From Buttiauxella sp049686335 (GTDB lineage: Bacteria; Pseudomonadota; Gammaproteobacteria; Enterobacterales; Enterobacteriaceae), in the NCBI RefSeq assembly GCF_049686335.1, contig NZ_JBAVHX010000034.1, positions 124,001-188,000 on the forward strand: a stretch of DNA of 64,000 bases, read 5' to 3'. Shown piece by piece: positions 52,937 to 61,549 of this stretch. A program made the position numbers and the translations under genes. The notes under the pieces were generated by a model that was given only the letters and a program-made list of their open reading frames with translations, was not told the DNA's origin and ran no database searches. Within the stretch, counting starts at the first letter, position 1. Every line of letters starts with the position of its first letter.

Positions 52937-54280
52937 ATGAAAAACGCTGAAATAAACACCTTAACTCAACAATTTCCGTTGGTTAGCGATTTAATCGCCC
53001 TGAAAGAAACCTGTTGGTTTAACCCGGAAACGACAACACTCGCCGAGGGCTTACCTTACGTTGGCCTGACAAGTGAAGATGTGCAGGATGCCCATGATCG
53101 CCTGACACGTTTCGCACCTTATCTGGCACAGGCGTTTCCAGAAACAGCAGCGACCAACGGGATTATCGAGTCAGAGCTGGTCGCGATCCCGGCCATGCAA
53201 AAGCGCCTGGAAACAGAGTTTAAGCAAAAAATCGGTGGTCAGTTGTGGCTTAAAAAAGACAGCCATCTGCCCATTTCAGGTTCGATTAAAGCCCGTGGCG
53301 GGATCTATGAAGTCCTGACTCATGCCGAAAAACTGGCGATTGAAGCGGGTTTACTGACGACCGAAGATGACTATCGCAAGTTACTGACACCTGAATTCAA
53401 AGACTTCTTTAGCCAGTACAGCATCGCCGTAGGTTCGACCGGCAACCTGGGTTTATCCATCGGGATTATGAGTGCGCGCATTGGATTTAATGTCACCGTA
53501 CATATGTCTGCTGATGCCCGCGCCTGGAAAAAAGCCAAACTGCGCAGCCATGGCGTCACGGTTGTGGAATATGAGCAGGATTACGGCGTCGCCGTAGAAC
53601 AGGGCCGTAAAGCGGCCGAATCCGACCCTAACTGTTTCTTTATCGACGACGAGAACTCCCGCACCCTGTTCCTCGGCTATTCGGTTGCCGGCCAGCGCCT
53701 GAAAGATCAGTTTGCACAGCAAGGGCGTGTTGTTGATGAGCAGCATCCGCTGTTTGTTTACCTGCCGTGCGGCGTCGGCGGTGGTCCTGGCGGGGTCGCA
53801 TTTGGTCTGAAAATGGCATTCGGCGATAACGTTCACTGCCTGTTTGCTGAGCCAACTCACTCGCCTTGCATGCTGCTGGGGGTTTACACCGGGCTGCATG
53901 ATGAAATTTCGGTGCAAGATTTGGGCATTGATAATGTTACCGCGGCCGATGGTCTGGCGGTGGGGCGTGCATCCGGATTTGTTGGGCGTGCAATGCAACG
54001 ACTGCTGGATGGTTTTTATACTCTCGAAGATCAAACGATGTATACGCTGCTCGGCTGGCTGGCAGAAGAAGAGAACATTCGCCTTGAGCCTTCTGCTCTG
54101 GCCGGTATGCCTGGCCCGCTGCATGTGAGCGCCGATGCGGCTTATCATCAGTTGCACGGTTTCACGGCTGAACAACTGCAAAACGCCACGCATATCGTTT
54201 GGGCGACGGGCGGCGGCATGGTGCCAGAAGTTGAGATGGCGCAGTATCTGGCGAAAGCGAAGTCATTACGGCTGTCATAA
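52937..54280 (+). CDS. dsdA: D-serine ammonia-lyase DsdA
   Basis: The 447-residue PLP enzyme converts D-serine to pyruvate and ammonia, detoxifying D-serine and allowing its use as carbon and nitrogen source. The PLP lysine is Lys118 in PISGSIKARGG, the phosphate-binding loop is GVGGGPGGVAFG, and GSTGNLGLSIGI is also conserved. It forms an operon with dsdX. In E. coli K-12 dsdCXA is at another chromosomal place, which suggests transposition or independent acquisition of this catabolic unit. Confidence 0.96.
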   Translation: MKNAEINTLTQQFPLVSDLIALKETCWFNPETTTLAEGLPYVGLTSEDVQDAHDRLTRFAPYLAQAFPETAATNGIIESELVAIPAMQKRLETEFKQKIGGQLWLKKDSHLPISGSIKARGGIYEVLTHAEKLAIEAGLLTTEDDYRKLLTPEFKDFFSQYSIAVGSTGNLGLSIGIMSARIGFNVTVHMSADARAWKKAKLRSHGVTVVEYEQDYGVAVEQGRKAAESDPNCFFIDDENSRTLFLGYSVAGQRLKDQFAQQGRVVDEQHPLFVYLPCGVGGGPGGVAFGLKMAFGDNVHCLFAEPTHSPCMLLGVYTGLHDEISVQDLGIDNVTAADGLAVGRASGFVGRAMQRLLDGFYTLEDQTMYTLLGWLAEEENIRLEPSALAGMPGPLHVSADAAYHQLHGFTAEQLQNATHIVWATGGGMVPEVEMAQYLAKAKSLRLS

Positions 54281-54287
54281 GCCCGCC

Positions 54288-54476
54288 CTCACCCCGGCCC
54301 TCTGCCCCGGGAGAGGGAAAAAACCGAACAGTTCCCTCTGCCCCGGGAGAGGGAGAAAACCGAACAGTTCCCTCTGCCCCGGGAGAGGGAAAAAACCGAA
54401 CAATTCCCTCTGCCCCAGGAGAGGGAGAAAACCGAACAGTTCCCTCTCCCTGTGGGAGAGGGTTAGGGTGAGGGCG
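54288..54476. repeat. Modular CCCTCTCCC/GGGAGAGGG palindromic repeat, copy E
   Basis: The largest copy: CCCTCACCCCGGCCCTCTG opens it, five hairpin modules (CCCTCTGCCCCGGGAGAGGG) follow with a 36-bp period and AAAACCGAACAGTT linkers, and GGGTTAGGGTGAGGG closes it. It fills the gap between convergent dsdA and aglB. Confidence 0.87.
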
Positions 54477-54494
54477 CACCACCATCAACAGAAC

Positions 54495-55817
54495 TTATTT
54501 CAGTTCAGGCCAGTACGCTTTGTTCGCCTCAATCAAATCATCAAGAATCGCTTTGGCAACCGAAGCGCTCGGCACGGTTTTAGACAGCGTAATCGCCTGC
54601 CATAACTTCAGATATGAACGCTCTTCCCACGCTTCTACCACCAGTTTTTCAACCGCCACCTGCTGGCTCATCAAGCCTTTCTGGAACTGTGGAATATTGC
54701 CAACCACCAGCGGCTCTGGACCGTTTTTCCCCACCAGACAGGGGATTTCCACCATCGCTTCCGGGTCAAAGTTATTAATCGCACCGTTGTTTGGCACAAT
54801 CAGCAGCATCCGTTCCTGAGTGTTAAAGGCGATTGCCGTCGCCAAATCGACGATGTACGACGCATGTTCGTCAATCTCCAGCTCTCCTGCTGATGATTTC
54901 CCTGCCTGGATGATGGCATGACACGAGCCAAAAACATGTTTTTCACGGTGTTCCATCACTTCGTTGGCACGGGTGTGTTGCGGATTAGAGTGTTTAACCA
55001 CGTAATCCGGGAACAGATAATATTTCAGATAGGTATTCGGCAATGTGTGCGGATCCAGCGCGCAGACATCTTTTGCTTTCACAAAGGTGTCATTCCAACT
55101 GGCTTCTGTAGCCTCATCTTCGGCGGGGGGAACATAGCCAAATTTCGCGACATGTTCGCGGATTTTAGGCATTAAATCGTTGCCATTTTTATCTTCGATA
55201 GATGTCCACCAGCCGAAGTGGTTCAGCCCGTAGTAACGTGTGCACATCTCTTTGCGATCTTTCAGACCAGCAATCTGCGCCATGCGACTTTCAATGCCGA
55301 TTGGCATATCGCAAATGTTGAGGATCTTCGCGTTCGGGCGCAGTCGGCGCGTCGCTTCTGCCACAATCGCTGCCGGGTTGGAATAGTTAAGCATCCACGC
55401 GTTTGGCGAATATTTTTCCATGAAATCAACCAGCTCTAATACCCCACCGATGGAGCGCATGCCGTAGGCAATCCCGCCCGGCCCGCAGGTTTCCTGACCC
55501 AGGACACCATGGCGCAGTGGGATTTTCTCGTCTTTTTCACGCATCGGGTATTTGCCCACGCGAATGTGCGCCATCACGAAGTCCACATCGGTAAAGGCTT
55601 CTTTCGGGTCAGTGGTGTAGCTGAATTCAATATCTGGCGCCTGCTCTTTGAGGATAACTTTGCAGGCTTCGGCGATGGTTTCCTGACGTGCGCCATCATT
55701 GTCATAGAACTTTAACGCGCGCAGCGGGAAACGATGCTGGTTTGCCAGTAACATCAATACGATACCAGGCGTAAATGTGCTGCCGCCGCCGGCTACTACT
55801 ACAGAGAATTTTTTCAT
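54495..55817 (-). CDS. aglB: 6-phospho-alpha-glucosidase (GH4)
   Basis: The 440-residue enzyme is a family 4 glycoside hydrolase that uses NAD+ and a divalent metal. The dinucleotide loop is GGGSTFTPGIVLM (residues 10-22); the metal ligands lie in NICDMPIGIES and YYGLNHFGWW. It closely resembles Klebsiella AglB and Bacillus GlvA, which hydrolyse maltose-6'-phosphate, sucrose-isomer phosphates and other alpha-glucoside phosphates made by the partner PTS. Its start overlaps the permease gene by 4 bp. E. coli K-12 carries only a damaged glvG here. Confidence 0.93.
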   Translation of the reverse strand: MKKFSVVVAGGGSTFTPGIVLMLLANQHRFPLRALKFYDNDGARQETIAEACKVILKEQAPDIEFSYTTDPKEAFTDVDFVMAHIRVGKYPMREKDEKIPLRHGVLGQETCGPGGIAYGMRSIGGVLELVDFMEKYSPNAWMLNYSNPAAIVAEATRRLRPNAKILNICDMPIGIESRMAQIAGLKDRKEMCTRYYGLNHFGWWTSIEDKNGNDLMPKIREHVAKFGYVPPAEDEATEASWNDTFVKAKDVCALDPHTLPNTYLKYYLFPDYVVKHSNPQHTRANEVMEHREKHVFGSCHAIIQAGKSSAGELEIDEHASYIVDLATAIAFNTQERMLLIVPNNGAINNFDPEAMVEIPCLVGKNGPEPLVVGNIPQFQKGLMSQQVAVEKLVVEAWEERSYLKLWQAITLSKTVPSASVAKAILDDLIEANKAYWPELK

Positions 55818-57421
55818 GATACTGCCTCCGTCATGGATTTAAGTTCGGTCGAAGAAATGTCTTTCATCAGGGTTTCAATCTGGTCCCGGACTTGCGGGAC
55901 GTTCAGACCCACAATCACCTGAATAGCGTTGCCGCGTCGCACCACTCCGTGGGCACCCAGCGCCTTAAAACTGTCGTCGCTTTCAGTGAGCGACATATCG
56001 TGAAGCGTTATCCGTAAGCGGGTGGCACAGTTATTCACGCTCTCAATATTTTGCGTCCCTCCCAGCGCCTGCAAAAAGCCCGCCGCCTGGCTCGTTCCGG
56101 CCAACGGTTTACTGTTGCGTGCCGCTTTAAAGTCGTCTTTTGAATAGAGTTTGATTTCGCTCTCTTCGCGGCCAGGCGTTTTGAAGTTGAAACGCAAAAT
56201 CAGGGTACGGAAAACGAAGAAGTAGATAGCCGTGAAAATAAGGCCGATGCCGATTTGCGTCAGGATCATCCAGTAGTGGTTATGGAACAGCGGGATCCAG
56301 ACCTGCGGAATCATGGTGTCTATCAGACCGCCTCCCATATTCCCGACCACGCCACACATATACATCACCGTGGCCATGGTTGCGGCGAGCAGCGAATGAA
56401 TGACAAACAACACCGGTGAAATGAATAAGAAGGTGAATTCCAGCGGCTCGGTTATCCCAACCAGCATGGCGGTGAGCACCGCCGGAACCAGCAGTCCCGC
56501 GACTTTTTTGCGATTTTCAGGCGCAGCGGTGTAATACAGCGCGAGGGCAATTCCGGGGGCGGCGAATATTTTGGAATTACCAAACAAACCAAATCCCCCT
56601 TCCGGGAACAACGTTTTTAGTGGCACGGTTGTCTGGCTATATTCCAGCAGGTGGTTTGCCCAATAAATCTGGATCCCCCCTTCAACCGCCGCCGGACCAA
56701 ACATAAATGGGCCATATACAAAGTGGTGCAAACCCGTTGGAATAAGAATACGTTCGAGGAAAATATAAACCCAGACACCCAGTGCACCCGCGCTACGCAA
56801 AAATGCCTGCAATGATTCAATTCCCATCTGTACTTTTGGCCAACCCAACAATGTTAGCCATGCACAAGGAATCATCACTAAAAAAGCGATAATCACAACA
56901 AATGATGTTCCCTGAAAAACGCCTAAAAAGACCGGTAACGTTTTATCAAAATAACGATTGTGTAATGCCGTCACGATACCTGAAATAGCAATGGCGCCAA
57001 TAATACTGGTGTCGAGTGTTTTTATTCCTGCCATTAATGTCAAACCACTTCCGGCAACAGGATCAACTGAAAAATCTACGCCGAAATAATTACCCCAGGT
57101 CATTCCCATCGCATTAATAAAATAATTCCATGTCAGGAAACTCACCATGACCGCAAGACAAGCGCGACCCTGAGCCTGTTTTGCCAGGCCAATGGGTAAG
57201 CCGACGGCAAAAATCAGCGGCATATTACGGAATACCGTCCAGCCGCCCTCTTCAACAATATGAACGATTTGCGCGAATAAACTCTCTGGGTCTGTTAATG
57301 CTTCACCTACAAACATCGGGTTGCGCAGCATAATAGCAATCCCAACAATAATACCGGCAAAGGGAAAGAGTAAAACCGGCGTAAACATGGCACCACCAAA
57401 GCGTTGTATTTGACTGAGCAT
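55814..57421 (-). CDS. aglA: Alpha-glucoside PTS permease, IICB components
   Basis: The 535-residue protein joins a glucose-type EIIC membrane domain (about residues 1-415, ten helices; GITEPLEFTFLFISPVLF is the family signature) to an EIIB domain at the C-terminus with the phospho-cysteine in SVNNCATRLRITLHD. There is no EIIA domain, so EIIA-Glc (Crr) would supply phosphate. It imports and phosphorylates alpha-glucosides for AglB. It corresponds to E. coli glvC/glvB, which is interrupted in K-12, and is intact here. Confidence 0.92.
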   Translation of the reverse strand: MLSQIQRFGGAMFTPVLLFPFAGIIVGIAIMLRNPMFVGEALTDPESLFAQIVHIVEEGGWTVFRNMPLIFAVGLPIGLAKQAQGRACLAVMVSFLTWNYFINAMGMTWGNYFGVDFSVDPVAGSGLTLMAGIKTLDTSIIGAIAISGIVTALHNRYFDKTLPVFLGVFQGTSFVVIIAFLVMIPCAWLTLLGWPKVQMGIESLQAFLRSAGALGVWVYIFLERILIPTGLHHFVYGPFMFGPAAVEGGIQIYWANHLLEYSQTTVPLKTLFPEGGFGLFGNSKIFAAPGIALALYYTAAPENRKKVAGLLVPAVLTAMLVGITEPLEFTFLFISPVLFVIHSLLAATMATVMYMCGVVGNMGGGLIDTMIPQVWIPLFHNHYWMILTQIGIGLIFTAIYFFVFRTLILRFNFKTPGREESEIKLYSKDDFKAARNSKPLAGTSQAAGFLQALGGTQNIESVNNCATRLRITLHDMSLTESDDSFKALGAHGVVRRGNAIQVIVGLNVPQVRDQIETLMKDISSTELKSMTEAVS

Positions 57422-57534
57422 TTTCCATCCTCACAGAACAAGCAGTAGGGTAAGTTATTTTATTTATCTTTAATTACAGCCTGTGAGGATAATATGGACG
57501 ACCTACAACAAACACATGACATTACGGGATGAAC

Positions 57535-57550
57535 TGTGAGCGTGTTCATT
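57535..57550. promoter_or_regulatory. Possible CRP site upstream of aglAB
   Basis: TGTGAGCGTGTTCATT has one perfect CRP half (TGTGA) and a partial second half at the right spacing. A PTS-linked catabolic operon is expected to need CRP-cAMP. Assignment is tentative. Confidence 0.35.
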
Positions 57551-57655
57551 GTTTTACTTTGGTTAAAGTTATCTACTTTCAGGGATAAAACTAGACATCA
57601 TTGTTATTCATTCAGCTATTAATACATTGCTCTGGATACAGCCCTTTGAATTAGC

Positions 57656-57678
57656 TGTTCTTGAACGTTTCAATAACA
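57656..57678. promoter_or_regulatory. Palindromic operator between aglA and yidP
   Basis: TGTT-N-TTGAA-CGT-TTCAA-N-AACA forms a near-perfect 23-bp inverted repeat 40 bp upstream of the regulator start, in the divergent region. Symmetry and size fit a GntR/HutC-type operator, most simply that of the adjacent regulator. Confidence 0.65.
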
Positions 57679-57718
57679 GTGTCTATTTGTGTATGACTGG
57701 AAAATAAGAGGTATACGG

Positions 57719-58426
57719 GTGATCTACAAATCCATCGCCGATAGGTTACGCATCCAGCTAAATTCAGCTGATTACAATATTGGTAGCCCTCTGCCTTCTG
57801 AAGTTAAGCTGGCAAATGAGTTTGACGTATCACGCATGACGGTTCGTAAAGCGATCGATTTGCTGGTGAATTGGGGTCTGGTCGTGCGGCGTCACGGCAG
57901 CGGAACCTATGTCGTGAAGAAAGATGTGCATCAGGAAACGATGAATCTGACCGGACTGGTTGAAGTCATGCGCGAGCAAGGCAAAGAGGTGGTCAGCGAG
58001 GTGCTGGAGTTTAACGTGATGCCCGCGCCACCCGCTATTGCTTGCCAACTGCGCATAAAAATAGATGAACAGATTTATTACTCGCGCCGGGTGCGCTACG
58101 TAGACGGAAAGTCGTTGATGGTAGAAGACAGCTATATGCCGTTGAAATTTTTCCGCAATTTGTCAGTGGCACATCTGGAAGGTTCGAAATTTAGTTATAT
58201 AGAGGATGAGTGCCAGATCATCGTGTGTGGAAACTACGAAAGCCTGACGCCGGTACTGGCCGACAGGCAGATGGCGAAGTTGCTCAACATCGACGAGCTG
58301 ACTCCCATTCTGCGCATCACATCGCTGTCATACAGCGACAGCGGTGACTATGTGAATTACTCCGTAATGTTCCGCAATGCCAGCGAATACCAGGTGGATT
58401 ACCATTTACGGCGGGTACATGTGTAG
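57719..58426 (+). CDS. yidP: GntR/HutC-family regulator YidP (alpha-glucoside operon)
   Basis: The 235-residue protein has an N-terminal winged helix (GSPLPSEVKLANEFDVSRMTVRKAIDLLV, then RRHGSGTYV) and a C-terminal UTRA ligand-binding domain (YYSRRVRYVDGKSLMVEDSYMP; VNYSVMFRNASEYQVDYHLRR). It matches E. coli YidP. The GTG at 57719 is chosen because the family starts IYKSIADRL and GAGG lies upstream. Divergence from aglAB suggests it represses them until a phosphorylated alpha-glucoside binds the UTRA domain. A long palindrome lies in the shared region. Confidence 0.9.
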   Translation: MIYKSIADRLRIQLNSADYNIGSPLPSEVKLANEFDVSRMTVRKAIDLLVNWGLVVRRHGSGTYVVKKDVHQETMNLTGLVEVMREQGKEVVSEVLEFNVMPAPPAIACQLRIKIDEQIYYSRRVRYVDGKSLMVEDSYMPLKFFRNLSVAHLEGSKFSYIEDECQIIVCGNYESLTPVLADRQMAKLLNIDELTPILRITSLSYSDSGDYVNYSVMFRNASEYQVDYHLRRVHV

Positions 58427-58445
58427 CCGCTGGCATAATTCATCC

Positions 58446-60101
58446 TCACATCCAGAACAGCACTGCCAGCAGCTGCGGCGTAATGATGCGCAGGAACATC
58501 ACCAGCGGATACACCGTGGCGTATGAGAGTGCCGCGGCTCCACTGGTTGCGTGCAAGCCGTTGGCAAAAGCCAGTGCTGGCGGATCGGTCATTGAACCTG
58601 CCAGCATGCCGCACAGCGTCAGATAATTCATTTTGGCGAGCAATCTGGCGATGAGAGCTGTCACCAGCAACGGAATGCCCGTAATGAGAATGCCGTAACC
58701 AATCCAGCTGACACCGTCGCCATGCAGCAAAGTACTGACAAAATCCCCGCCCGATTTCAGACCGACCACCGCAAGAAACAGCACAATCCCCAGCTCGCGC
58801 AACGCGAGGTTGGCGCTCGGTGGCATAAACCAGTACAGCGTGCCAATACTGCCAATGCGCCCAAGAATGATCGCCATGATAAGCGGCCCACCCGCAAGCC
58901 CAAGGCGCAGTGCAACAGGGAAGCCCGGAATGAATAGCGGGATAGAACCCAATAAAACACCGAGCCCAATACCAATAAAGACGGGCAGCATTTGTACTTG
59001 CTGGAGTTTTTGCTGGGCGTTGCCCACTTCCGCCGCCACCGCTTCTATCGATTCCGGACGGCCCACCAGATTGAGGATATCGCCAAATTGCAGGCTGGCA
59101 TTGCTACTTGCCACCAGCTCAATGCCCGCACGATTGAGGCGCGATATCACCACGTCGTACTTCTGCTTAAGATGTAGGTCGCGGATTTTCTTACCCAGAA
59201 CTTTCTCGTTGGTCACCACCACACGTTCCACACGCAAGTCGGTTCCGCGTGTCGAAAGGGAGGTATCCACTTGCTGGCCGATAACCAGTAACGCGCAATG
59301 CAGATCTTTTTCCTGCCCCACCAGGTGCAATAAGTCTCCGGTTTGAATCACCGTGCCGGGTGCGGGAACCATCAGTAATTCTCCGCGTTTCAACCGCGAA
59401 CAAATGATGGTATCGCTATTCAGAACCGGCACATCCTGAATCGGTAAGCCGTTGAGGTTGGGGTTGGCGACACAGATATTCATGGTCTGTAGCAGGGCGT
59501 GACTTTGCCCTGAACTGCTATCATAGCGCTTCGCTTCTTGATCGACGTTAACGCGAAAAAGCATGCGAGTTAGCCACATGGTCATCAGGATCCCGCAAAT
59601 GCCGAACGGATACGCCATCGCATAACTCATCCCCATTTTATCCACCATTTCGGCAGGGGTGCCAAGGTCGGTCAGGATTTGCTGGCCTGCGCCCAACGCC
59701 GGGGTGTTGGTCACCGCACCGGAGAAAACACCCAGCACGACGGGAAGCGGGACATCGAAGATTTTATGAATAATCGCTGTGACCAGTCCACCGAGCACCA
59801 CAATAAGCAAGGCAAAGAGATTGAGGCGTAAACCGGACACGCGTAAAGAGGAGAAGAAGCCTGGACCGACTTGAATCCCGATGGTGTAAACGAAGAGGAT
59901 CAGACCAAATTCCTGAATGAAATGAAGCATGTCACCATTCAGGTGTATCCCGGCCTTATTGACGAAGTGGCCGACGATAATACCGCCGAATAGCACTCCG
60001 CCAATGCCAAATCCGATGCCGCGAATTTTGATGTTGCCTATCCACAGGCCAACCACCGCGACCAATGCCAACATACTGACAGTTAACGCTATTTCACTCA
60101 T
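58446..60101 (-). CDS. yidE: Putative transporter YidE (AspT/YidE family)
   Basis: The 551-residue protein has two homologous membrane halves (AspT-YidE-YbjL repeats; GIQVGPGFFSSLR and VGLKSGGDFV lie at equivalent positions) separated by two RCK_C/TrkA-C domains in the middle (GDLLHLVGQEKDLHCA; GDILNLVGRPESIEAV). The family includes aspartate:alanine antiporters; the YidE substrate is not known. The start at 60101 has CAGGGAA upstream and matches the E. coli N-terminus; the earlier Met at 60128 adds nine residues. It is convergent with yidP. Confidence 0.92.
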   Translation of the reverse strand: MSEIALTVSMLALVAVVGLWIGNIKIRGIGFGIGGVLFGGIIVGHFVNKAGIHLNGDMLHFIQEFGLILFVYTIGIQVGPGFFSSLRVSGLRLNLFALLIVVLGGLVTAIIHKIFDVPLPVVLGVFSGAVTNTPALGAGQQILTDLGTPAEMVDKMGMSYAMAYPFGICGILMTMWLTRMLFRVNVDQEAKRYDSSSGQSHALLQTMNICVANPNLNGLPIQDVPVLNSDTIICSRLKRGELLMVPAPGTVIQTGDLLHLVGQEKDLHCALLVIGQQVDTSLSTRGTDLRVERVVVTNEKVLGKKIRDLHLKQKYDVVISRLNRAGIELVASSNASLQFGDILNLVGRPESIEAVAAEVGNAQQKLQQVQMLPVFIGIGLGVLLGSIPLFIPGFPVALRLGLAGGPLIMAIILGRIGSIGTLYWFMPPSANLALRELGIVLFLAVVGLKSGGDFVSTLLHGDGVSWIGYGILITGIPLLVTALIARLLAKMNYLTLCGMLAGSMTDPPALAFANGLHATSGAAALSYATVYPLVMFLRIITPQLLAVLFWM

Positions 60102-60181
60102 CGCAGAATTCCCTGTGAATAACATCATTGTTATCAGGGATTCTGGCAGAGAGAGGCGGGAGTTAATGGGGTACAGAGCAC

Positions 60182-60209
60182 AAAAAAGGCCCCATAAAAT
60201 GGGGCCTTG
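60182..60209 (-). terminator. Terminator of ibpAB
   Basis: Minus strand AAGGCCCCA / TGGGGCCTT stem with a short AT loop and T6, 17 bp after the ibpB stop codon. Confidence 0.92.
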
Positions 60210-60225
60210 AAGGCAGTCGATGCGA

Positions 60226-60654
60226 TTAGCTATTCAGCGCCGGACGCTCGCTAATGGCAATGCGTTTCGGTGCAACTTCTTCGGGTATTTCACGTACCAG
60301 GTCGATGTGTAGCAGACCGTTGGTAAATGTCGCACCGGATACTTTCATGTATTGCGCAAGGGTGAAGCTCAGGCTAAACGGCTGAGTCACCAACCCTTGA
60401 TGCAGCCAGGTGGTCTCTTTTTCTGGTTTGACCGGCGTGCCTTTTACAAGCAGACGCGTGCCTTCCAGCTCAATCTCCAGATCTTCCTGGCGGAAACCGG
60501 CCAGCGCCAGCGTGATGCGATAGTGGTTATCATCGCCTTTTTCAATGTTGTAAGGCGGGAATGTCTGCCCTTCGCTGCCGGTTTGTAAGGCATGAGCCAT
60601 TTTGTCAAAACCGATCCATTGACGCAGCAGAGGTGATAAATCGTAGTTACGCAT
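60226..60654 (-). CDS. ibpB: Small heat shock protein IbpB
   Basis: The 142-residue holdase has an alpha-crystallin domain (HYRITLALAGFRQEDLEIELEGTRLLVKG, then GATFTNGLLHIDL) and a C-terminal tail carrying the conserved Ile-x-Ile motif (RIAISERPAL). With IbpA it co-aggregates with unfolded proteins so that ClpB/DnaK can recover them. It lies 162 bp downstream of ibpA, with an ERIC fragment in between and its own ROSE-like leader. Confidence 0.95.
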   Translation of the reverse strand: MRNYDLSPLLRQWIGFDKMAHALQTGSEGQTFPPYNIEKGDDNHYRITLALAGFRQEDLEIELEGTRLLVKGTPVKPEKETTWLHQGLVTQPFSLSFTLAQYMKVSGATFTNGLLHIDLVREIPEEVAPKRIAISERPALNS

Positions 60655-60686
60655 AAGTATTCTCCTTCTTTGAAGCGAGTTTTACC
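60655..60686 (-). promoter_or_regulatory. ROSE-type RNA thermometer before ibpB
   Basis: The minus-strand leader ACTCGCTTCAAAGAAGGAGA contains TCGCT (ROSE motif UYGCU) followed by a CTTC/GAAG hairpin that places it opposite the Shine-Dalgarno AGGAG. ROSE elements melt at heat-shock temperature. Confidence 0.65.
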
Positions 60687-60697
60687 CATCGCCCTTC

Positions 60698-60722
60698 AAG
60701 ATGCAGGGTTGTTGGCTGCATC
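60698..60722. repeat. ERIC-like half element between ibpA and ibpB
   Basis: CTTCAAGATGCAGGGTTGTT followed by GGCTGC resembles one end of ERIC, but the central CAGTCACCCCAG part is missing. It may be a deletion remnant. Confidence 0.4.
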
Positions 60723-60816
60723 ATGAAGTCGCTCGGGTATTAGCCTTCGGCTCCCTATCGGCAAGCCTGGGTCTGGTAAAGTTTTTGGTGTGGGCCGCTT
60801 AATGCGACCCGCAGAA

Positions 60817-61230
60817 TTAATTGATTTCGATGCGGCGCGGTTTCATCGCTTCTGGGATCACGCGTTCCAGGTCGATGTACAGCAGGCCGTTCACCAGGTT
60901 AGCGCCACGGATGTGGATGTTTTCTGCTAACTGGAATTTGCGTTCGAAGTTGCGCTCGGCAATCCCCTGATAGAGATAAGTGCGTTCTGGTTGTGAGTCT
61001 GCGTGCGCGCCTTTGACAACGAGCAGGTTATCCTGGGCAGTAATTTCCAGCTCGCTTTCTGCGAAACCGGCCACTGCAATTGCAATGCGATAGTTGTTTT
61101 CGTCAACCAATTCAACATTGTATGGAGGATAGCCGCCATTGCTCTGGCTTTGGTTGTTTTCCAGCAGGTTAAACAGACGGTCAAAACCAATAGCAGAACG
61201 ATAAAGCGGGGATAAATCGAAATTACGCAT
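60817..61230 (-). CDS. ibpA: Small heat shock protein IbpA
   Basis: The 137-residue protein is nearly identical to E. coli IbpA: MRNFDLSPLYRSAIGFDRLF, the alpha-crystallin domain (YRIAIAVAGFAESELEITAQDNLLVVKG, GANLVNGLLYIDL) and the C-terminal RRIEIN motif. It binds unfolding proteins and sets the size of IbpAB assemblies; E. coli IbpA also represses its own translation through the thermometer leader. It is the first gene of ibpAB, with a sigma-32 promoter and a ROSE leader upstream. Confidence 0.96.
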   Translation of the reverse strand: MRNFDLSPLYRSAIGFDRLFNLLENNQSQSNGGYPPYNVELVDENNYRIAIAVAGFAESELEITAQDNLLVVKGAHADSQPERTYLYQGIAERNFERKFQLAENIHIRGANLVNGLLYIDLERVIPEAMKPRRIEIN

Positions 61231-61263
61231 AAATTAATACTCCTGACAATCAGCGAGAATCAA
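61231..61263 (-). promoter_or_regulatory. ROSE-type RNA thermometer before ibpA
   Basis: The minus strand reads TTCTCGCTGATTGTCAGGAG ahead of the ATG: TCGCT is the UYGCU ROSE core and CTGA/TCAG closes a hairpin that opposes it to AGGAG, with the G-G mismatch typical of ROSE. An ibpA thermometer is established in E. coli and Salmonella. Confidence 0.78.
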
Positions 61264-61340
61264 ACATTGCCTTCCATCATGGACAGGCTTCAGTAACTGA
61301 GTACCCTTACGGCGTACTCTTAATTAACTACGTTAATAAA

Positions 61341-61367
61341 ATCGGTCCTGTTTCTCACTTTTCAAGG
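61341..61367 (-). promoter_or_regulatory. Sigma-32 promoter of ibpA
   Basis: Minus strand CTTGAAA (-35 consensus CTTGAAA) followed after 14 bp by CCGATTTTA, a reasonable match to CCCCATNTA. It lies about 110 bp before ibpA, as expected for a heat-shock promoter with a long leader. Confidence 0.7.
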
Positions 61368-61549
61368 CTACAAAAGTAAATTTTTTGCGGCTTCTGTTGT
61401 CTGCACATAGACTGATTGCAGAGTAAACCAGAATTATCTGCGATAAACGCCACAGAGTAGTAAGTGCAGTTTTTTTATTCTCTGCATGGGTGATATAAAC
61501 CTCTGCGACCAGGCCAGTACAGGCCCTTTACGACGAAAAAATTATAGTG

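Noticed and set aside
53453..54193. 246-codon frame opposite dsdA
   Set aside because: Antisense shadow of dsdA; the residues show no fold signature while dsdA is a full-length match.
60780..60810. GGGTCGC/GCGGCCC hairpin after ibpA as a terminator
   Set aside because: The stem contains a G-U pair and is not followed by a T-run; ibpB downstream is expected to be co-transcribed, so at most it attenuates or is a processing site.
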